The notes: generated from the sequence alone by a model not told the origin. Positions 38,922-48,541 are shown, counted from the stretch's first letter. The stretch: 64,000 nt of DNA from Atopobium sp. (GCA_015259105.1 JABZGZ010000001.1:54137-118136); one strand, 5' to 3'. Program-made: numbers and translations.

Positions 38922-40532
38922 ATGCCCGAGGCCAAACCGTCATACTTTATTACCACCCCAATTTATTACGTCAATGCAAAGCCACACCTGGGAACTGCGT
39001 ACTGCACCCTGCTTTGCGATATCCAGGCTCGCTTTAGACGCGCTGCTGGTTACGATGTATTTTTCCTCACCGGTATGGACGAGCATGGCGAGAAGGTCGC
39101 TCTTGCTGCAGCTGATCACGGACTGTCTCCACAGGCATGGTGTGACTCGCAGGTTCCTTTCTTCAAGGGACTCTATGAAGAACTGAATATCTCATATGAC
39201 GACTTCATCCGTACTACCGATGAGCGCCACGTAAAAGCTGTCCAGTATCTGTGGGAGCGCATGCGTGAGGCTGGCTTCATCTATAAGGGATCTTACGATG
39301 GTTGGTACTGCATCCACGAGGAGACCTTCTTTACCGAGACTCAGGTAGAAAAAGCAGACGAAGAGGCTGGTTGCAAGGGTGCACACCTCTGCCCAGATTG
39401 TCATCGTGAGCTTGAACGCGTCTCTGAGGAGTCTTGGTTCTTCAAGCTTTCTGCATTCCAGGATAAACTGCTTGAGCTCTATGCTGAGCACCCAGATTTC
39501 ATTGAGCCAGATTTCCGTGCAAACGAGGTTCGAAGCTTTGTTGAGTCTGGCCTCCAGGATATTTCTGTATCCCGCACCAGCTTTGACTGGGGCGTTCCTG
39601 TTCCTTTTGATGAGTCTCACGTAACCTACGTCTGGTTTGATGCTCTTCTTAACTACTACACCGCTGTTGGTTACGGTGATGACAGCCCAGAGGCTGCTGC
39701 CATGAGAAAGCGTTTCTGGCCAGCTCAGATGCACGTTGTTGGTAAGGACATCATTCGCTTCCACTGCGTCATTTGGCCTGCAATGCTTATGGCTCTTGGC
39801 GAGGCTGTACCTGAGCACATTTTTGCTCACGGCTTCCTTAACGTCCGTAATTCTGAGACCGGCGTTGTTGAGAAGATGAGTAAGTCTCGCGGAAACGCCA
39901 TTGCACCTAAGGACGTTTTGGACCTGCTGGGTGTTGAGGGCTACCGCTACTACTTCATGACCGACGTCACTCCTGGTGAGGATTCCGGCATTTCCTTCGA
40001 GCGCATGGAGCAGGTCTATAACGCCGACTTGGCAAATAGCTGGGGTAACTTGGTTTCTCGCGCCCTTAATATGAGCGATAAGTACTTTGAGGGCGTCACT
40101 CCAACTTTTGATGGATCTTCTGTTGCTGCAGATCATCCTCTGCGCAAGCTGGCTGAGGGCATCTATGACCGCTACGCCGCGTGCATGGAGAAGATGGACT
40201 ACGTAGGCGCTAAGAACATCATCATGGAGCTTGTCCACGCAGCTAACCACTACATTGAGGACGCTGCTCCTTGGACGGTGGCAAAAGACCCAGAGCGCGC
40301 ATCAGAGCTTGCAGAGATTATCTATACGCTGCTTGAGTCTATCCGCATTTGTGCACATCTCTTTATGCCATTCATGCCTACCACATCCGCAGAGGTTCTT
40401 CGTCGTATGAGCCTTGACGAGGCAGAGATTACCTCTACCGATACCCGCAGCGAGTGCGTATGGGGCAAGCTTCAGGGCGGCCTGGCTGTCTCTAAGGGAG
40501 ACGCTCTGTTCCCACGTCTTGCAAGCAAGTAA
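38922..40532 (+). CDS. metG: Methionyl-tRNA synthetase
   Basis: A 536-residue class I synthetase. The HIGH-type motif is in AKPHLGTAY, the zinc region has CKGAHLCPDC, and KMSKSRGN lies near residue 325. The anticodon-binding helical domain follows. There is no C-terminal tRNA-binding (EMAP-like) domain, so this is the short form. AAAGGGAG precedes ATG. Followed at two bases by rsmA. Confidence 0.97.
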   Translation: MPEAKPSYFITTPIYYVNAKPHLGTAYCTLLCDIQARFRRAAGYDVFFLTGMDEHGEKVALAAADHGLSPQAWCDSQVPFFKGLYEELNISYDDFIRTTDERHVKAVQYLWERMREAGFIYKGSYDGWYCIHEETFFTETQVEKADEEAGCKGAHLCPDCHRELERVSEESWFFKLSAFQDKLLELYAEHPDFIEPDFRANEVRSFVESGLQDISVSRTSFDWGVPVPFDESHVTYVWFDALLNYYTAVGYGDDSPEAAAMRKRFWPAQMHVVGKDIIRFHCVIWPAMLMALGEAVPEHIFAHGFLNVRNSETGVVEKMSKSRGNAIAPKDVLDLLGVEGYRYYFMTDVTPGEDSGISFERMEQVYNADLANSWGNLVSRALNMSDKYFEGVTPTFDGSSVAADHPLRKLAEGIYDRYAACMEKMDYVGAKNIIMELVHAANHYIEDAAPWTVAKDPERASELAEIIYTLLESIRICAHLFMPFMPTTSAEVLRRMSLDEAEITSTDTRSECVWGKLQGGLAVSKGDALFPRLASK

Positions 40533-40534
40533 TC

Positions 40535-41479
40535 GTGTCGGAGCACGCATCGCATCAGACATCGTGGCTTGCTAATCAGCGCGCCACTAAAGAAACGCTG
40601 GAACGTTTTGGCCTTGCCACCAAATACAGGCTGGGTCAAAACTTCTTGGTGCAAGATCACGTTATCGAGAAAATCGTTCAGCTTGCAGAGGTTCAGCCTA
40701 CCGACGTGGTTGTTGAGGTTGGGCCCGGTTTGGGTACCCTTACGGTGGCCTTGCTCGACAACGCCCGTGCAGTGTGCTCGCTTGAGGCGGACTCTGAACT
40801 GGAGCAAGTCTTAGCACTAACCTGCAGAGAGCCTCATCCAGACTCGTTTGCGCTGGTTATGGGAGACGCTCTGGCAATTACGCCGCAGAAGCTTGCTGAG
40901 GCTTACAGTACGCTTCCGACCGTTGCTCATGACGCAGCGACGAGCGCTCCGATGCCAACTAAGTTTGTATCTAATCTGCCGTATCAGGTGGCTGCTACGC
41001 TGATCCTCAAGTTCTTCCAGGAGCTTCCTTCGCTTGAGCGAGCGGTAGTCATGGTGCAGGCTGAGGTAGCCGACAGAATTGCTGCCAAGCCTTCTACCAA
41101 GGCATATGGCGCTTACACCGCAAAGCTGTCTTTATTTGCGCAGGTTACCGGTAGATTTGAAGTGGGTCCTGGCAACTTTATGCCTCCACCACGCGTCAAC
41201 TCTGCTGTGGTTCGTCTTGATCGCACCCAGGCGAGAAACCCAGTGTCCTCCAAGCTTCTTTCTGAGGAAGAGCTCTTGCATACCATGAGGGTCATTGACG
41301 CTGCTTTTGCACAACGCAGAAAGACCATTCGTAATTCAATGAGCGCCTCTGGTTTTGATAAAGACAAGCTAGACCAGGCGTTTCTCGCCACAGGAATTGC
41401 GCCTACCGTACGCGCAGAAGTTTTGACCAGCCAAGACTTTATTTGTCTTGCAGCTGCTTTGGAGCCTTTGAGTGAGTAA
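40535..41479 (+). CDS. rsmA: 16S rRNA dimethyladenosine transferase RsmA/KsgA
   Basis: A 314-residue SAM-dependent methyltransferase that dimethylates two adjacent adenines of 16S rRNA. Motifs: YRLGQNFLVQ, VVEVGPGLGTLTVALL, LEADSEL, the catalytic FVSNLPYQVAA and VMVQAEVADRI, and the C-terminal AFAQRRKTIRNSM. GTG start two bases after the metG stop; the tatD start overlaps its end. A short insertion after VMGDALAIT (YSTLPTVAHDAATSAPM) is unusual. Confidence 0.96.
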   Translation: MSEHASHQTSWLANQRATKETLERFGLATKYRLGQNFLVQDHVIEKIVQLAEVQPTDVVVEVGPGLGTLTVALLDNARAVCSLEADSELEQVLALTCREPHPDSFALVMGDALAITPQKLAEAYSTLPTVAHDAATSAPMPTKFVSNLPYQVAATLILKFFQELPSLERAVVMVQAEVADRIAAKPSTKAYGAYTAKLSLFAQVTGRFEVGPGNFMPPPRVNSAVVRLDRTQARNPVSSKLLSEEELLHTMRVIDAAFAQRRKTIRNSMSASGFDKDKLDQAFLATGIAPTVRAEVLTSQDFICLAAALEPLSE

Positions 41480-42491
41480 GAAAAAGCATCATCTATCAGC
41501 AGAAGAAGTGGAAGCACTTTCTTTTTCTGACGGTCATTTATTCCATGACATCTACGGCACACCTCGTCCAACACCTCGCGTTTTAGCACCTGTTGCTGAT
41601 ACCCATGGTCACCTGGGCAGCCTCCACGAGCACAGTGCAGCAGAGTCTCTTGCTCGCGCTGCAGCAGCGGGCGTTCGCATGCTTATTGTGCCCGTAGACA
41701 TTGCAACGGAGTTCCCTCGTAAGTGGGCAGACACCAGCACTTTTATCGCTTGGTTTGAGGATACTCTGAGCCAGGCTCGCGCTGCTTATACAAAGCTGGC
41801 CGAAGCAGATCTCTGCGTTCCCTGTGATTTACCTGCAGAGTATTTGTTTGAGCACACGTATTTTGTGGTTGGTGCGCATCCCTATAGTGCACCAGACTAT
41901 AACCAAGAGGCTGAACAGCGCTTGTTTGAGTTACTTGAGCACCCTCTTTGCGTTGGTGTGGGAGAGATTGGCCTTGATTTTGGACCGTACTGCGAGGTCC
42001 CAGAAGAGGTTCAGCGTCAAGCATTTGAACGCCAGCTCTCCATTGCACACGAGCACAATCAACGCGTTGAACTACACCTACGCGATGGTGCTGATAATAC
42101 GCACGCTCATGATTTGGCGCTTGAGATTTTGAACCGTCTAGGTGTGCCTAAGGCAGGCTGTGACCTGCACTGTTATACCGATGGTCCTGAGGTTATGAAG
42201 CCTTTTGCAGACCTTGGTTGTTTTGTTGCCTTTGGTGGCGCAGCAACCTTTAAGCGCTCAGATGATATACGAGCTGCAATGATTTCCTGTCCAGAGGCGC
42301 AACTGATTTCAGAGACCGATTTCCCCTATATGGCCCCAGAGCCTTTGCGCGGAGGGGAGTGCACGCCAGCGATGGTGGTGCATACCGTTGAGCGCTTGGC
42401 GGAGCTTCGTTGGCAGCGACTTGATATCCCCAAAGAGAAGACGTATACCATACTGTGGGAAAACGCCCAGCGCTTTGTAGGACTTGCATAG
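41472..42491 (+). CDS. tatD: TatD-family metal-dependent DNase
   Basis: A 339-residue TIM-barrel metal hydrolase. Metal-ligand motifs are all present: VADTHGHL, VGVGEIGLDFG, LHLRDG, DLHCYTD and ISETDFPY. GTG start overlapping rsmA by eight bases. The ~40-residue N-terminal extension (KKKHHLSAEEVEALSFSDG) is longer than in E. coli TatD. Members degrade DNA with 3'-5' exonuclease activity; the cellular role varies. Confidence 0.92.
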   Translation: MSKKKHHLSAEEVEALSFSDGHLFHDIYGTPRPTPRVLAPVADTHGHLGSLHEHSAAESLARAAAAGVRMLIVPVDIATEFPRKWADTSTFIAWFEDTLSQARAAYTKLAEADLCVPCDLPAEYLFEHTYFVVGAHPYSAPDYNQEAEQRLFELLEHPLCVGVGEIGLDFGPYCEVPEEVQRQAFERQLSIAHEHNQRVELHLRDGADNTHAHDLALEILNRLGVPKAGCDLHCYTDGPEVMKPFADLGCFVAFGGAATFKRSDDIRAAMISCPEAQLISETDFPYMAPEPLRGGECTPAMVVHTVERLAELRWQRLDIPKEKTYTILWENAQRFVGLA

Positions 42492-42512
42492 CACAGTAGG
42501 AGGTGAGCACAT

Positions 42513-43184
42513 ATGACAAAAATCCTGGTAGTAGAGGATGACCATCAGATTCAGCAAGAGTTGGTGCTCCTGCTACAAAGAAACGGCTTTGAGGCCCAGG
42601 CTCTCACGTCTTTTGAGTCTGCACCTCAACAAATTGTTGCTGCTCATCCAGACCTGGTTCTGTTGGACCTTAACCTCCCAGGTATTGACGGACAACAGAT
42701 TTGTCGAGAAGTACGACAGCTCTCAAACGTTCCCATCATTGTAGTTACCAGCAGAAATACTGACCTTGATGAGCTTATGGTGCTTTCGTTAGGAGCGGAC
42801 GATTTTATCGCCAAGCCCTATAACACTCAGATTTTGCTTATGCACATAACCTCGGTTTTGAGGCGTGCAAATAGCGATGTCACAACAGGAACAAAGCTTT
42901 CACATGCAGGCGTGACACTTGATTCTTCTTCCTGCAAAGTTTCTGCAAATCAGAAGAGCGTCGAGCTGACTAAAAACGAGCTCAGAATACTTTCACTTTT
43001 GATGCAAAACGCGGGAACGGTTGTTTCTCGCCAACGTATTCAAGAAGAGCTGTGGCAGTCGGATGAGTTTGTTGATGACAATACGTTGACGGTCAACATT
43101 AGCCACCTCAGAAATACTCTTGCAAGCATTGGCGTTGAGGACTTTGTCATGACACGCCGCGGACTTGGCTACGTTATTGAGTAG
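42513..43184 (+). CDS. OmpR-family response regulator (BceR-like)
   Basis: A 223-residue response regulator. Receiver: ILVVEDD, phosphorylation Asp52 in LVLLDLNLPG, and the conserved IAKPYN lysine. C-terminal winged helix: LTKNELRILSLLMQNAG, VSRQRIQEELW and DDNTLTVNISHLRNTL. TAGGAGGTGA precedes the ATG. It pairs with the kinase six bases downstream and most likely controls the ABC pair at 45.6-48.5 kb. Confidence 0.94.
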   Translation: MTKILVVEDDHQIQQELVLLLQRNGFEAQALTSFESAPQQIVAAHPDLVLLDLNLPGIDGQQICREVRQLSNVPIIVVTSRNTDLDELMVLSLGADDFIAKPYNTQILLMHITSVLRRANSDVTTGTKLSHAGVTLDSSSCKVSANQKSVELTKNELRILSLLMQNAGTVVSRQRIQEELWQSDEFVDDNTLTVNISHLRNTLASIGVEDFVMTRRGLGYVIE

Positions 43185-43190
43185 GCTGTT

Positions 43191-44231
43191 ATGTCGTTTC
43201 TCAAGTATCTAAAAAATCGAACTATCTTCTTTCTTGCGCTTATAGCTAGCAGCACGTTGATTGGCTTTATGCTTAAAGGTGTTGGACTTAACGTGTTTGC
43301 TATTGCCTACTGTATTCTGGTTTTATGGGTAGTGGGAACAGCTGCACTATTAGCCGATTATTTTCATCGTCGTTGGTTTTACCAGCAGCTTGCTGAGAAT
43401 TTAGCGGCAACTGATAAAGAAAGCTATCTGGTTCCTACCATGCTGGATACGCCTTCAACGCTGGAAGAACGGCTTTTTAAAGACGCGCTTTCAAGCATGT
43501 CAAAGTCTATGATGGATCAGCTTGCTGATGAGCATATGCGATCAAAGGAATATCGAGAGTACATTGAGATGTGGGTGCATGAGATTAAGACTCCCATCGC
43601 CGCAGCTCATTTGGTTGCTCAAAATAATCCATCGCTGCCCATGGATGACGTGCAAACACAGCTCACTAAGATTGAATCGCTGGTAGAACAGGCGCTCTTT
43701 TATGCGCGAAGTGCATCCGTAGATCGAGATTTTTCTATCAGAGACGTCAATTTGCAGTCTATTGTCAAAGACGCCCTTAAAAACAACGCGCGCGTCTTTA
43801 TTGACGCTGGCGTTTCTCCGCATTTTGATGACTTGGCTCACGTGGTAAAGGCTGATCCAAAGTGGCTTGAGTTTATTTTGCGACAGCTTCTAATTAATGC
43901 TGCAAAGTATTCAAATCCAGAGCTTGCACCTGGCGAGAAGAACGTTTGGATTTCCGCCTCTGTCTCAGAGCCACGTGAGGGAACCACTTCAACCACTCTT
44001 TTCATTAAAGACAATGGCATTGGTATTCCTGAAGAGGATCTTTCTCGTATTTTTGATAAGGGATTTACCGGTCAAAATGGACGCAAGTACGCCAAATCCA
44101 CCGGCATGGGTCTCTATCTCTGCTATGAGCTCTGCAAAAAGATGGGCCTTAAGCTGGCTGTGAGCAGTACAATTGGTAAAGGTTCAACCTTTTCTATTAC
44201 GTTCAACCAGTCTTTTACGGATTTAAAATGA
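43191..44231 (+). CDS. Intramembrane-sensing histidine kinase (BceS-like)
   Basis: A 346-residue kinase with two close N-terminal helices (residues ~12-29 and ~33-55) and almost no outside loop, the design of kinases that sense through a partner ABC permease. The phospho-acceptor is His130 in EMWVHEIKTP. ATPase boxes: LLINAAKYSNP, DNGIGIPEEDLSRIFDKGFTG and GMGLYLCYELCKKMG. The end overlaps the next small gene by four bases. Bce systems detect and resist peptide antibiotics that bind cell-wall precursors. Confidence 0.94.
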   Translation: MSFLKYLKNRTIFFLALIASSTLIGFMLKGVGLNVFAIAYCILVLWVVGTAALLADYFHRRWFYQQLAENLAATDKESYLVPTMLDTPSTLEERLFKDALSSMSKSMMDQLADEHMRSKEYREYIEMWVHEIKTPIAAAHLVAQNNPSLPMDDVQTQLTKIESLVEQALFYARSASVDRDFSIRDVNLQSIVKDALKNNARVFIDAGVSPHFDDLAHVVKADPKWLEFILRQLLINAAKYSNPELAPGEKNVWISASVSEPREGTTSTTLFIKDNGIGIPEEDLSRIFDKGFTGQNGRKYAKSTGMGLYLCYELCKKMGLKLAVSSTIGKGSTFSITFNQSFTDLK

Positions 44232-44476
44232 AACTAATTAATAATGAAAATACGAGCAAAGCAGACTATATCGTAGCTGCTTTGCTCGTACTGAATACAG
44301 CAATTCATTTTTATCCAGAAGTATTCCCTTATTCACAGCAGGTAAATGCATGCATTTTTTTCTCTATCTTCCTCTTGCAAATTTTTAGGATAGTCAAATT
44401 TAGAGAAAGAAAAGTAATTACCTATGCACTTTTAGTTCTGAGCCTTTTAGCGTCAATTGTACTTCTCCTAAAGTAG
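44228..44476 (+). CDS. Small three-helix membrane protein in the Bce-like operon
   Basis: An 82-residue protein coupled to the kinase stop (ATGA overlap). It has three hydrophobic stretches (ADYIVAALLVLNTAIHF, CIFFSIFLLQIFRI, YALLVLSLLASIVLLL). Composition is A+T-rich compared with neighbours. No known family. Small membrane proteins can tune kinases or permeases, but this is only inference from its place. Confidence 0.65.
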   Translation: MKLINNENTSKADYIVAALLVLNTAIHFYPEVFPYSQQVNACIFFSIFLLQIFRIVKFRERKVITYALLVLSLLASIVLLLK

Positions 44477-45463
44477 AAGCTCCCACAGTTCATCTGTTTG
44501 AGGATCGCTTCCTACCTGGAAGGTGTGCTGACTAAAGCGCTTGAATTCCCAAGTTGCATAAAATGCCTTGGCAGGCTCATTGTGTTCCCAAACACCCAGC
44601 CAGACGCGTTTTTTGCCCTTATCCTTTGCGAGGTCAAGGGCAAATTTCATGAGCTTTGATCCAAGGTGCAGGCCTTTGTAGCGTGGAAGAATATAGAGGC
44701 ATTCAATTTCAAGTGAGTCATCGCGCTGACCCTCGGTTTGCTCATAACGCGTATTGAGCTTCAAGTAGCCGGCTATCTGGTCTTCCACCTCAACAAAATA
44801 GAAATATGAGTGTTTAGCAGCAAGTTCGCGAGCAAGCTTTTCTGTGTTGTAGAGCGAGTCAATACAACTTGCCAAATCATCTGCTGTGTTTGAGTCAATA
44901 AAGGTATCTACAAATGTCTCTACGCTAAGCTTCTGCAGTGTGCGCAAATCGGCTGTTTCAAGCGGTCGGATTGAAACGTGCACGTCATCAATATTAATTG
45001 TGTTTCTCGCCTGACGATATGCATCAAGGTCAAGAGAAAGCACATGGTGAAGGACGCCAAAGTGATCAAGTACCTTAGAAGATACCTGCGTAAATCCAGC
45101 GCGCTCGTAGAAGGGTTGGGCTTTGAGTTGCGACTCAACTAACACCTTGGAAGCACTACTTTCTTGTGCCAGGTAATCAAGGGTATCGTGCAACAGCTTT
45201 GAGCCAATACCAGCGCCTTTGTTGCTGACGCATACGCGACCAATAAGAGGGGAGTTGTATGACTGCCCTGCATCAATGATGCGCAAATATGCAGCTACCG
45301 AGTCAGCATCTTGATAAAAGACATGGGTAGAAACTTGATCAACATTATCAAGATCGTTGTACATAATCTGCTGATCAACAATAAACGTTTCTGCTCTTAG
45401 AGAAAGAATTTGATATAACTCTTTAGCGGTAAGCTGCCCAAATCTTTTAATTACTAACTGCAT
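44468..45463 (-). CDS. Tandem GNAT acetyltransferase (ElaA-like N-half)
   Basis: A 331-residue protein with two GNAT domains. Residues 1-~150 resemble ElaA (LYQILSLRAETFIVDQQ, GRVCVSNKGAGIGSKLL, VESQLKAQPFYERAGF). Residues ~160-331 form a second acetyltransferase (IECLYILPRYKGLHLGSKLM, WLGVWEHNEPAKAFYA). Both carry acetyl-CoA P-loop-like segments. Its 3' end overlaps the small membrane gene by nine bases tail to tail. It splits the Bce kinase operon from the Bce transporter. Substrates are unknown. Confidence 0.88.
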   Translation of the reverse strand: MQLVIKRFGQLTAKELYQILSLRAETFIVDQQIMYNDLDNVDQVSTHVFYQDADSVAAYLRIIDAGQSYNSPLIGRVCVSNKGAGIGSKLLHDTLDYLAQESSASKVLVESQLKAQPFYERAGFTQVSSKVLDHFGVLHHVLSLDLDAYRQARNTINIDDVHVSIRPLETADLRTLQKLSVETFVDTFIDSNTADDLASCIDSLYNTEKLARELAAKHSYFYFVEVEDQIAGYLKLNTRYEQTEGQRDDSLEIECLYILPRYKGLHLGSKLMKFALDLAKDKGKKRVWLGVWEHNEPAKAFYATWEFKRFSQHTFQVGSDPQTDELWELLL

Positions 45464-45520
45464 AGCATGCCCCTCCCGTATGCTTAATAGTGATATTTTG
45501 ACACATCAAAGTGAGAAAAG

Positions 45521-45539
45521 CGTAAGGTTTCCGTAAGGT
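45521..45539 (+). promoter_or_regulatory. Direct repeat CGTAAGGT, likely response-regulator operator
   Basis: Two CGTAAGGT copies (45521-45528 and 45532-45539) lie 11 bases apart, one helical turn, which is the usual spacing for OmpR-type tandem sites. They sit upstream of the ABC ATPase and ahead of a TATATA-like box (45573-45578). No good -35 box is seen, as expected for an activated promoter. Confidence 0.5.
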
Positions 45540-45615
45540 CAATCGATGGCAACGTGAACGGTAGTGACGGAGTATATATCTCAAGATTTACACGCTCTCA
45601 ATGAAAGGACGCAAC

Positions 45616-46446
45616 ATGGCAGCTACTCAAGTAACTCCAACTCAGCCAACTGTTGTGGCTGGACAATCTTCAGCACTTACCCCTCACACCGTCTTGGTTT
45701 GCCAAAACCTCGAGAAGTACTATGGAACTCGCGGAAATATCACAAAGGCACTGGACGGCATTAATCTTTCTGTAGCTCGCGGTGAGTTCATTGCCATCAT
45801 GGGGCCTTCTGGTTCTGGTAAAACTACTCTTTTGAACTGCATCTCTACCATTGACCAGGCATCTGCAGGCCACATCTTTATTGATGACCAAGAGCTTTCC
45901 AGCCTGCGTGGAGCAGAGCTTTCTGCCTTTAGGCGTGACCGCTTAGGCTTTATTTTCCAGGACGCAAACTTGCTTGACAGCCTTACTGCTCGCGAGAATA
46001 TCGCGCTCTCTTTAACCATTGGTCATGTCCGCGCGCAGGAAGTTTTGGAGCGCGTAGAAAACGTTGCCAAGCTGCTTCAGATTACTGAGGTGCTGGACAA
46101 GTTCCCTTACGAGATGTCCGGTGGCCAGCGTCAGCGTGTTGCTGCTGCTCGAGCAATTGTCACTAATCCTTCGTTGGTCCTTGCAGACGAGCCAACCGGC
46201 GCGCTTGACTCAAAGAACGCCCGCACGCTCCTTGAAAGCCTTGAGAACCTCAATCGTAATGGTGCAACTATTGCCATGGTTACTCACGACTCATATGCAG
46301 CTTCTTACGCTCATCGCGTTATTTTCATTAAAGATGGTCGTATCTTTAATGAGATAGTTCGTGGCGAGAAACCCCGTAAGCAGTTCTTTGACCAGATCAT
46401 GGACGTTGTTTCATTCCTGGGAGGAGAGGGTGCTGATGTACAGTAA
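45616..46446 (+). CDS. BceA-like ABC transporter ATP-binding protein
   Basis: A 276-residue ATPase. Walker A is GPSGSGKTT, the Q-loop FIFQDANLLDSLT, the signature MSGGQRQRVAAARA, Walker [14 protein letters not shown] and the H-loop VTHDSY. The [11 protein letters not shown] segment is typical of BceA. An N-terminal ~30-residue Thr/Gln-rich extension is unusual. AAAGGA six bases upstream supports ATG 45616 over 45601. The stop overlaps the permease start by 11 bases. Confidence 0.93.
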   Translation: MAATQVTPTQPTVVAGQSSALTPHTVLVCQNLEKYYGTRGNITKALDGINLSVARGEFIAIMGPSGSGKTTLLNCISTIDQASAGHIFIDDQELSSLRGAELSAFRRDRLGFIFQDANLLDSLTARENIALSLTIGHVRAQEVLERVENVAKLLQITEVLDKFPYEMSGGQRQRVAAARAIVTNPSLVLADEPTGALDSKNARTLLESLENLNRNGATIAMVTHDSYAASYAHRVIFIKDGRIFNEIVRGEKPRKQFFDQIMDVVSFLGGEGADVQ

Positions 46447-48541
46447 AATCGCGCTTGGTAACGTCAAGAAATCACTGCGCGATTTCAGCATTTACTTTCT
46501 GACATTGGCAGTAGGCGTTGCACTGTTTTATTCTTTCAATTCAATTACGCAGCAATCCATGGTGTTGGATCTTTCTGAAAACCAGAGAAACATTGTTCAA
46601 CTCTTAAGTAATATTATTTCTGGAGTAAGCGTTTTTCTTGCCGTTATTATGGGATTTCTTGTTGTCTATGCTAATCAGTTCCTGATTCGTCGTAGAAAAA
46701 AAGAATTTGGCATGTACCAGATATTGGGCATGACCAAGAGAAACGTCTCTAAGATTATGAGTATTGAGACACTGCTTGTTGGTTTTCTCGCTCTGGTAGT
46801 TGGACTTGTTGCAGGTATCTTTATCTCTCAATTTATGATGTTTGCAACGGCCCACATGTTCAACACAACTCTTGATTCATTTAAATTTGTCTTCTCACAA
46901 ACTGCGTTGATTCAAACGGTTATTTACTTTGTAGTTATGTTTGTGGTTGCGCTGATTTTTAACGTCACCACGGTGTCCCGCTATAAGCTTATTGATCTTC
47001 TTAACGCAGACAAAGTAACTCAGACCGTCAAGGTAAGAAACCTTACCGTCTCAGTACTGCTCTTCTTGGCCTCTCTTGGAATCATTGCTTATTCCTATAT
47101 CTTGCTTCAGCACAATGGTTTTAAACAGATAGATGAAGAGTTTGCCATGGCCACGGCTTTGGTATCTGTGGGCACAGCACTCTTTTTCTTCTCAATCTCT
47201 GGTTTCTTGCTCAGATTTATGCAGATGCAGAAGGGCTTCTACTACAAGGGTCTTCACTCATTTGTCCTGCGTCAGTTTAATGCCCGCGTTAATACTGCTT
47301 GGGTTTCCATCTCTTTAGTCTGCGCTATGCTCTTTGTGGCAGTCTGTGGACTTGGTACGGGTTTCTCGCTTGTTGACTCTATGAACTCTAGCTTTTCTAA
47401 AATCAAAGCGTACGATGTTTCTGTGCAAATTAATCCAGGCTCAGAGCGCAGTTATACCCCTGGTCCAGCAGATTCGTATGACTACCTTTCTGTAGTGCAG
47501 AAGCTAGATCCAGAGTGGAATAAAACTATTAAAAACGCCTTCCAGGTAGATACGTACTATGCTCAAGATGATCCAACAACACCAAGTTTTACGTATAGCT
47601 CTATTGATGCTGTAACAGGCAAGCGCTTTGGTGATTACTTTACCGGCTATAGCGGTCAGAATGATCCTGCGCAGACCAATGTGACTCTGATGCGAGCCTC
47701 TCAGTACAACAAGCTGCGTGTTGCGTCTGGTCTTGAGCCTGTTGACTTTGGTACTGACGGTTATATGGTTTGGACGCTTGATACTAATCTCACAAAATAC
47801 TGGCAGGATTCTCTTGCAAATAATCCTGAGCTTACCATTCAAGGTCACAAGCTCCATGCTGTTGGTGGAACATTGGATATTGCTCAGACGCAAGGCGGCC
47901 CTTATCTTATGCCTGCAGTTGGAATTATGGTTGTTGCTGATCATAGTTTTCCTTCAAGCACTGTTTTGACCAACTCATACATCTTAGGCAACTACCAAAC
48001 TCCAGGTGATGCTACTGAGGCACAGTTCCAGAATCAGATTAAGCAGTACCTTGGCGACGGTTCTGTAACGGGAAACGATTCCGACCCGTATTCTTTAATG
48101 CTCGTTGTTACTGCCTCTGAGTACATTCAATCCACTGCTGGATTCTCTGGCATTGTGACGTATTTAGCACTGTACATCGGTCTGGTACTCTTCATTGCTT
48201 GTGCAGCTATCCTGGCACTTCAGCAACTCTCCGAGGCATCGGACAACGCTCGTGCTTACCAAGTTCTTGCAGAGCTCGGTGCCGAGAAGGGCCTTGCAAG
48301 TCGCGCGCTCTTTGTTCAGATTGGCGTGTACTTCCTGTTCCCACTGCTTATGGCAGCTGCGCACGCAACATGCGCAATGACTATTATGGTTTCTGTCATC
48401 AAGTCGATTGGCAACTTTGATGTAGCTAGCAGCATTGGTGGAGTAGTTGCAGTAGTAGCTGCTTTGTATGGTGGATACTTCCTGGTTACCTATTTTGCTG
48501 CACGTTCAATCATCTTCAGGGGTGCTAAGAGAATGCAATAG
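46436..48541 (+). CDS. BceB-like ABC permease (FtsX family)
   Basis: A 701-residue permease. Ten membrane helices are expected: one near residue 20 (IYFLTLAVGVALFYSF), two following FtsX helices (RRRKKEFGMYQILGMTKRNV is the cytoplasmic coupling region), four more, then a large outside domain (residues ~310-560), and the final FtsX block. This fits BceB, which binds peptide antibiotics and signals to the kinase. GGAGAGG precedes ATG 46436. Confidence 0.93.
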   Translation: MYSKIALGNVKKSLRDFSIYFLTLAVGVALFYSFNSITQQSMVLDLSENQRNIVQLLSNIISGVSVFLAVIMGFLVVYANQFLIRRRKKEFGMYQILGMTKRNVSKIMSIETLLVGFLALVVGLVAGIFISQFMMFATAHMFNTTLDSFKFVFSQTALIQTVIYFVVMFVVALIFNVTTVSRYKLIDLLNADKVTQTVKVRNLTVSVLLFLASLGIIAYSYILLQHNGFKQIDEEFAMATALVSVGTALFFFSISGFLLRFMQMQKGFYYKGLHSFVLRQFNARVNTAWVSISLVCAMLFVAVCGLGTGFSLVDSMNSSFSKIKAYDVSVQINPGSERSYTPGPADSYDYLSVVQKLDPEWNKTIKNAFQVDTYYAQDDPTTPSFTYSSIDAVTGKRFGDYFTGYSGQNDPAQTNVTLMRASQYNKLRVASGLEPVDFGTDGYMVWTLDTNLTKYWQDSLANNPELTIQGHKLHAVGGTLDIAQTQGGPYLMPAVGIMVVADHSFPSSTVLTNSYILGNYQTPGDATEAQFQNQIKQYLGDGSVTGNDSDPYSLMLVVTASEYIQSTAGFSGIVTYLALYIGLVLFIACAAILALQQLSEASDNARAYQVLAELGAEKGLASRALFVQIGVYFLFPLLMAAAHATCAMTIMVSVIKSIGNFDVASSIGGVVAVVAALYGGYFLVTYFAARSIIFRGAKRMQ

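Noticed and set aside
39192..40250. 352-codon minus-strand frame inside metG
   Set aside because: Antisense to metG, no recognisable motif; a by-product of codon bias.
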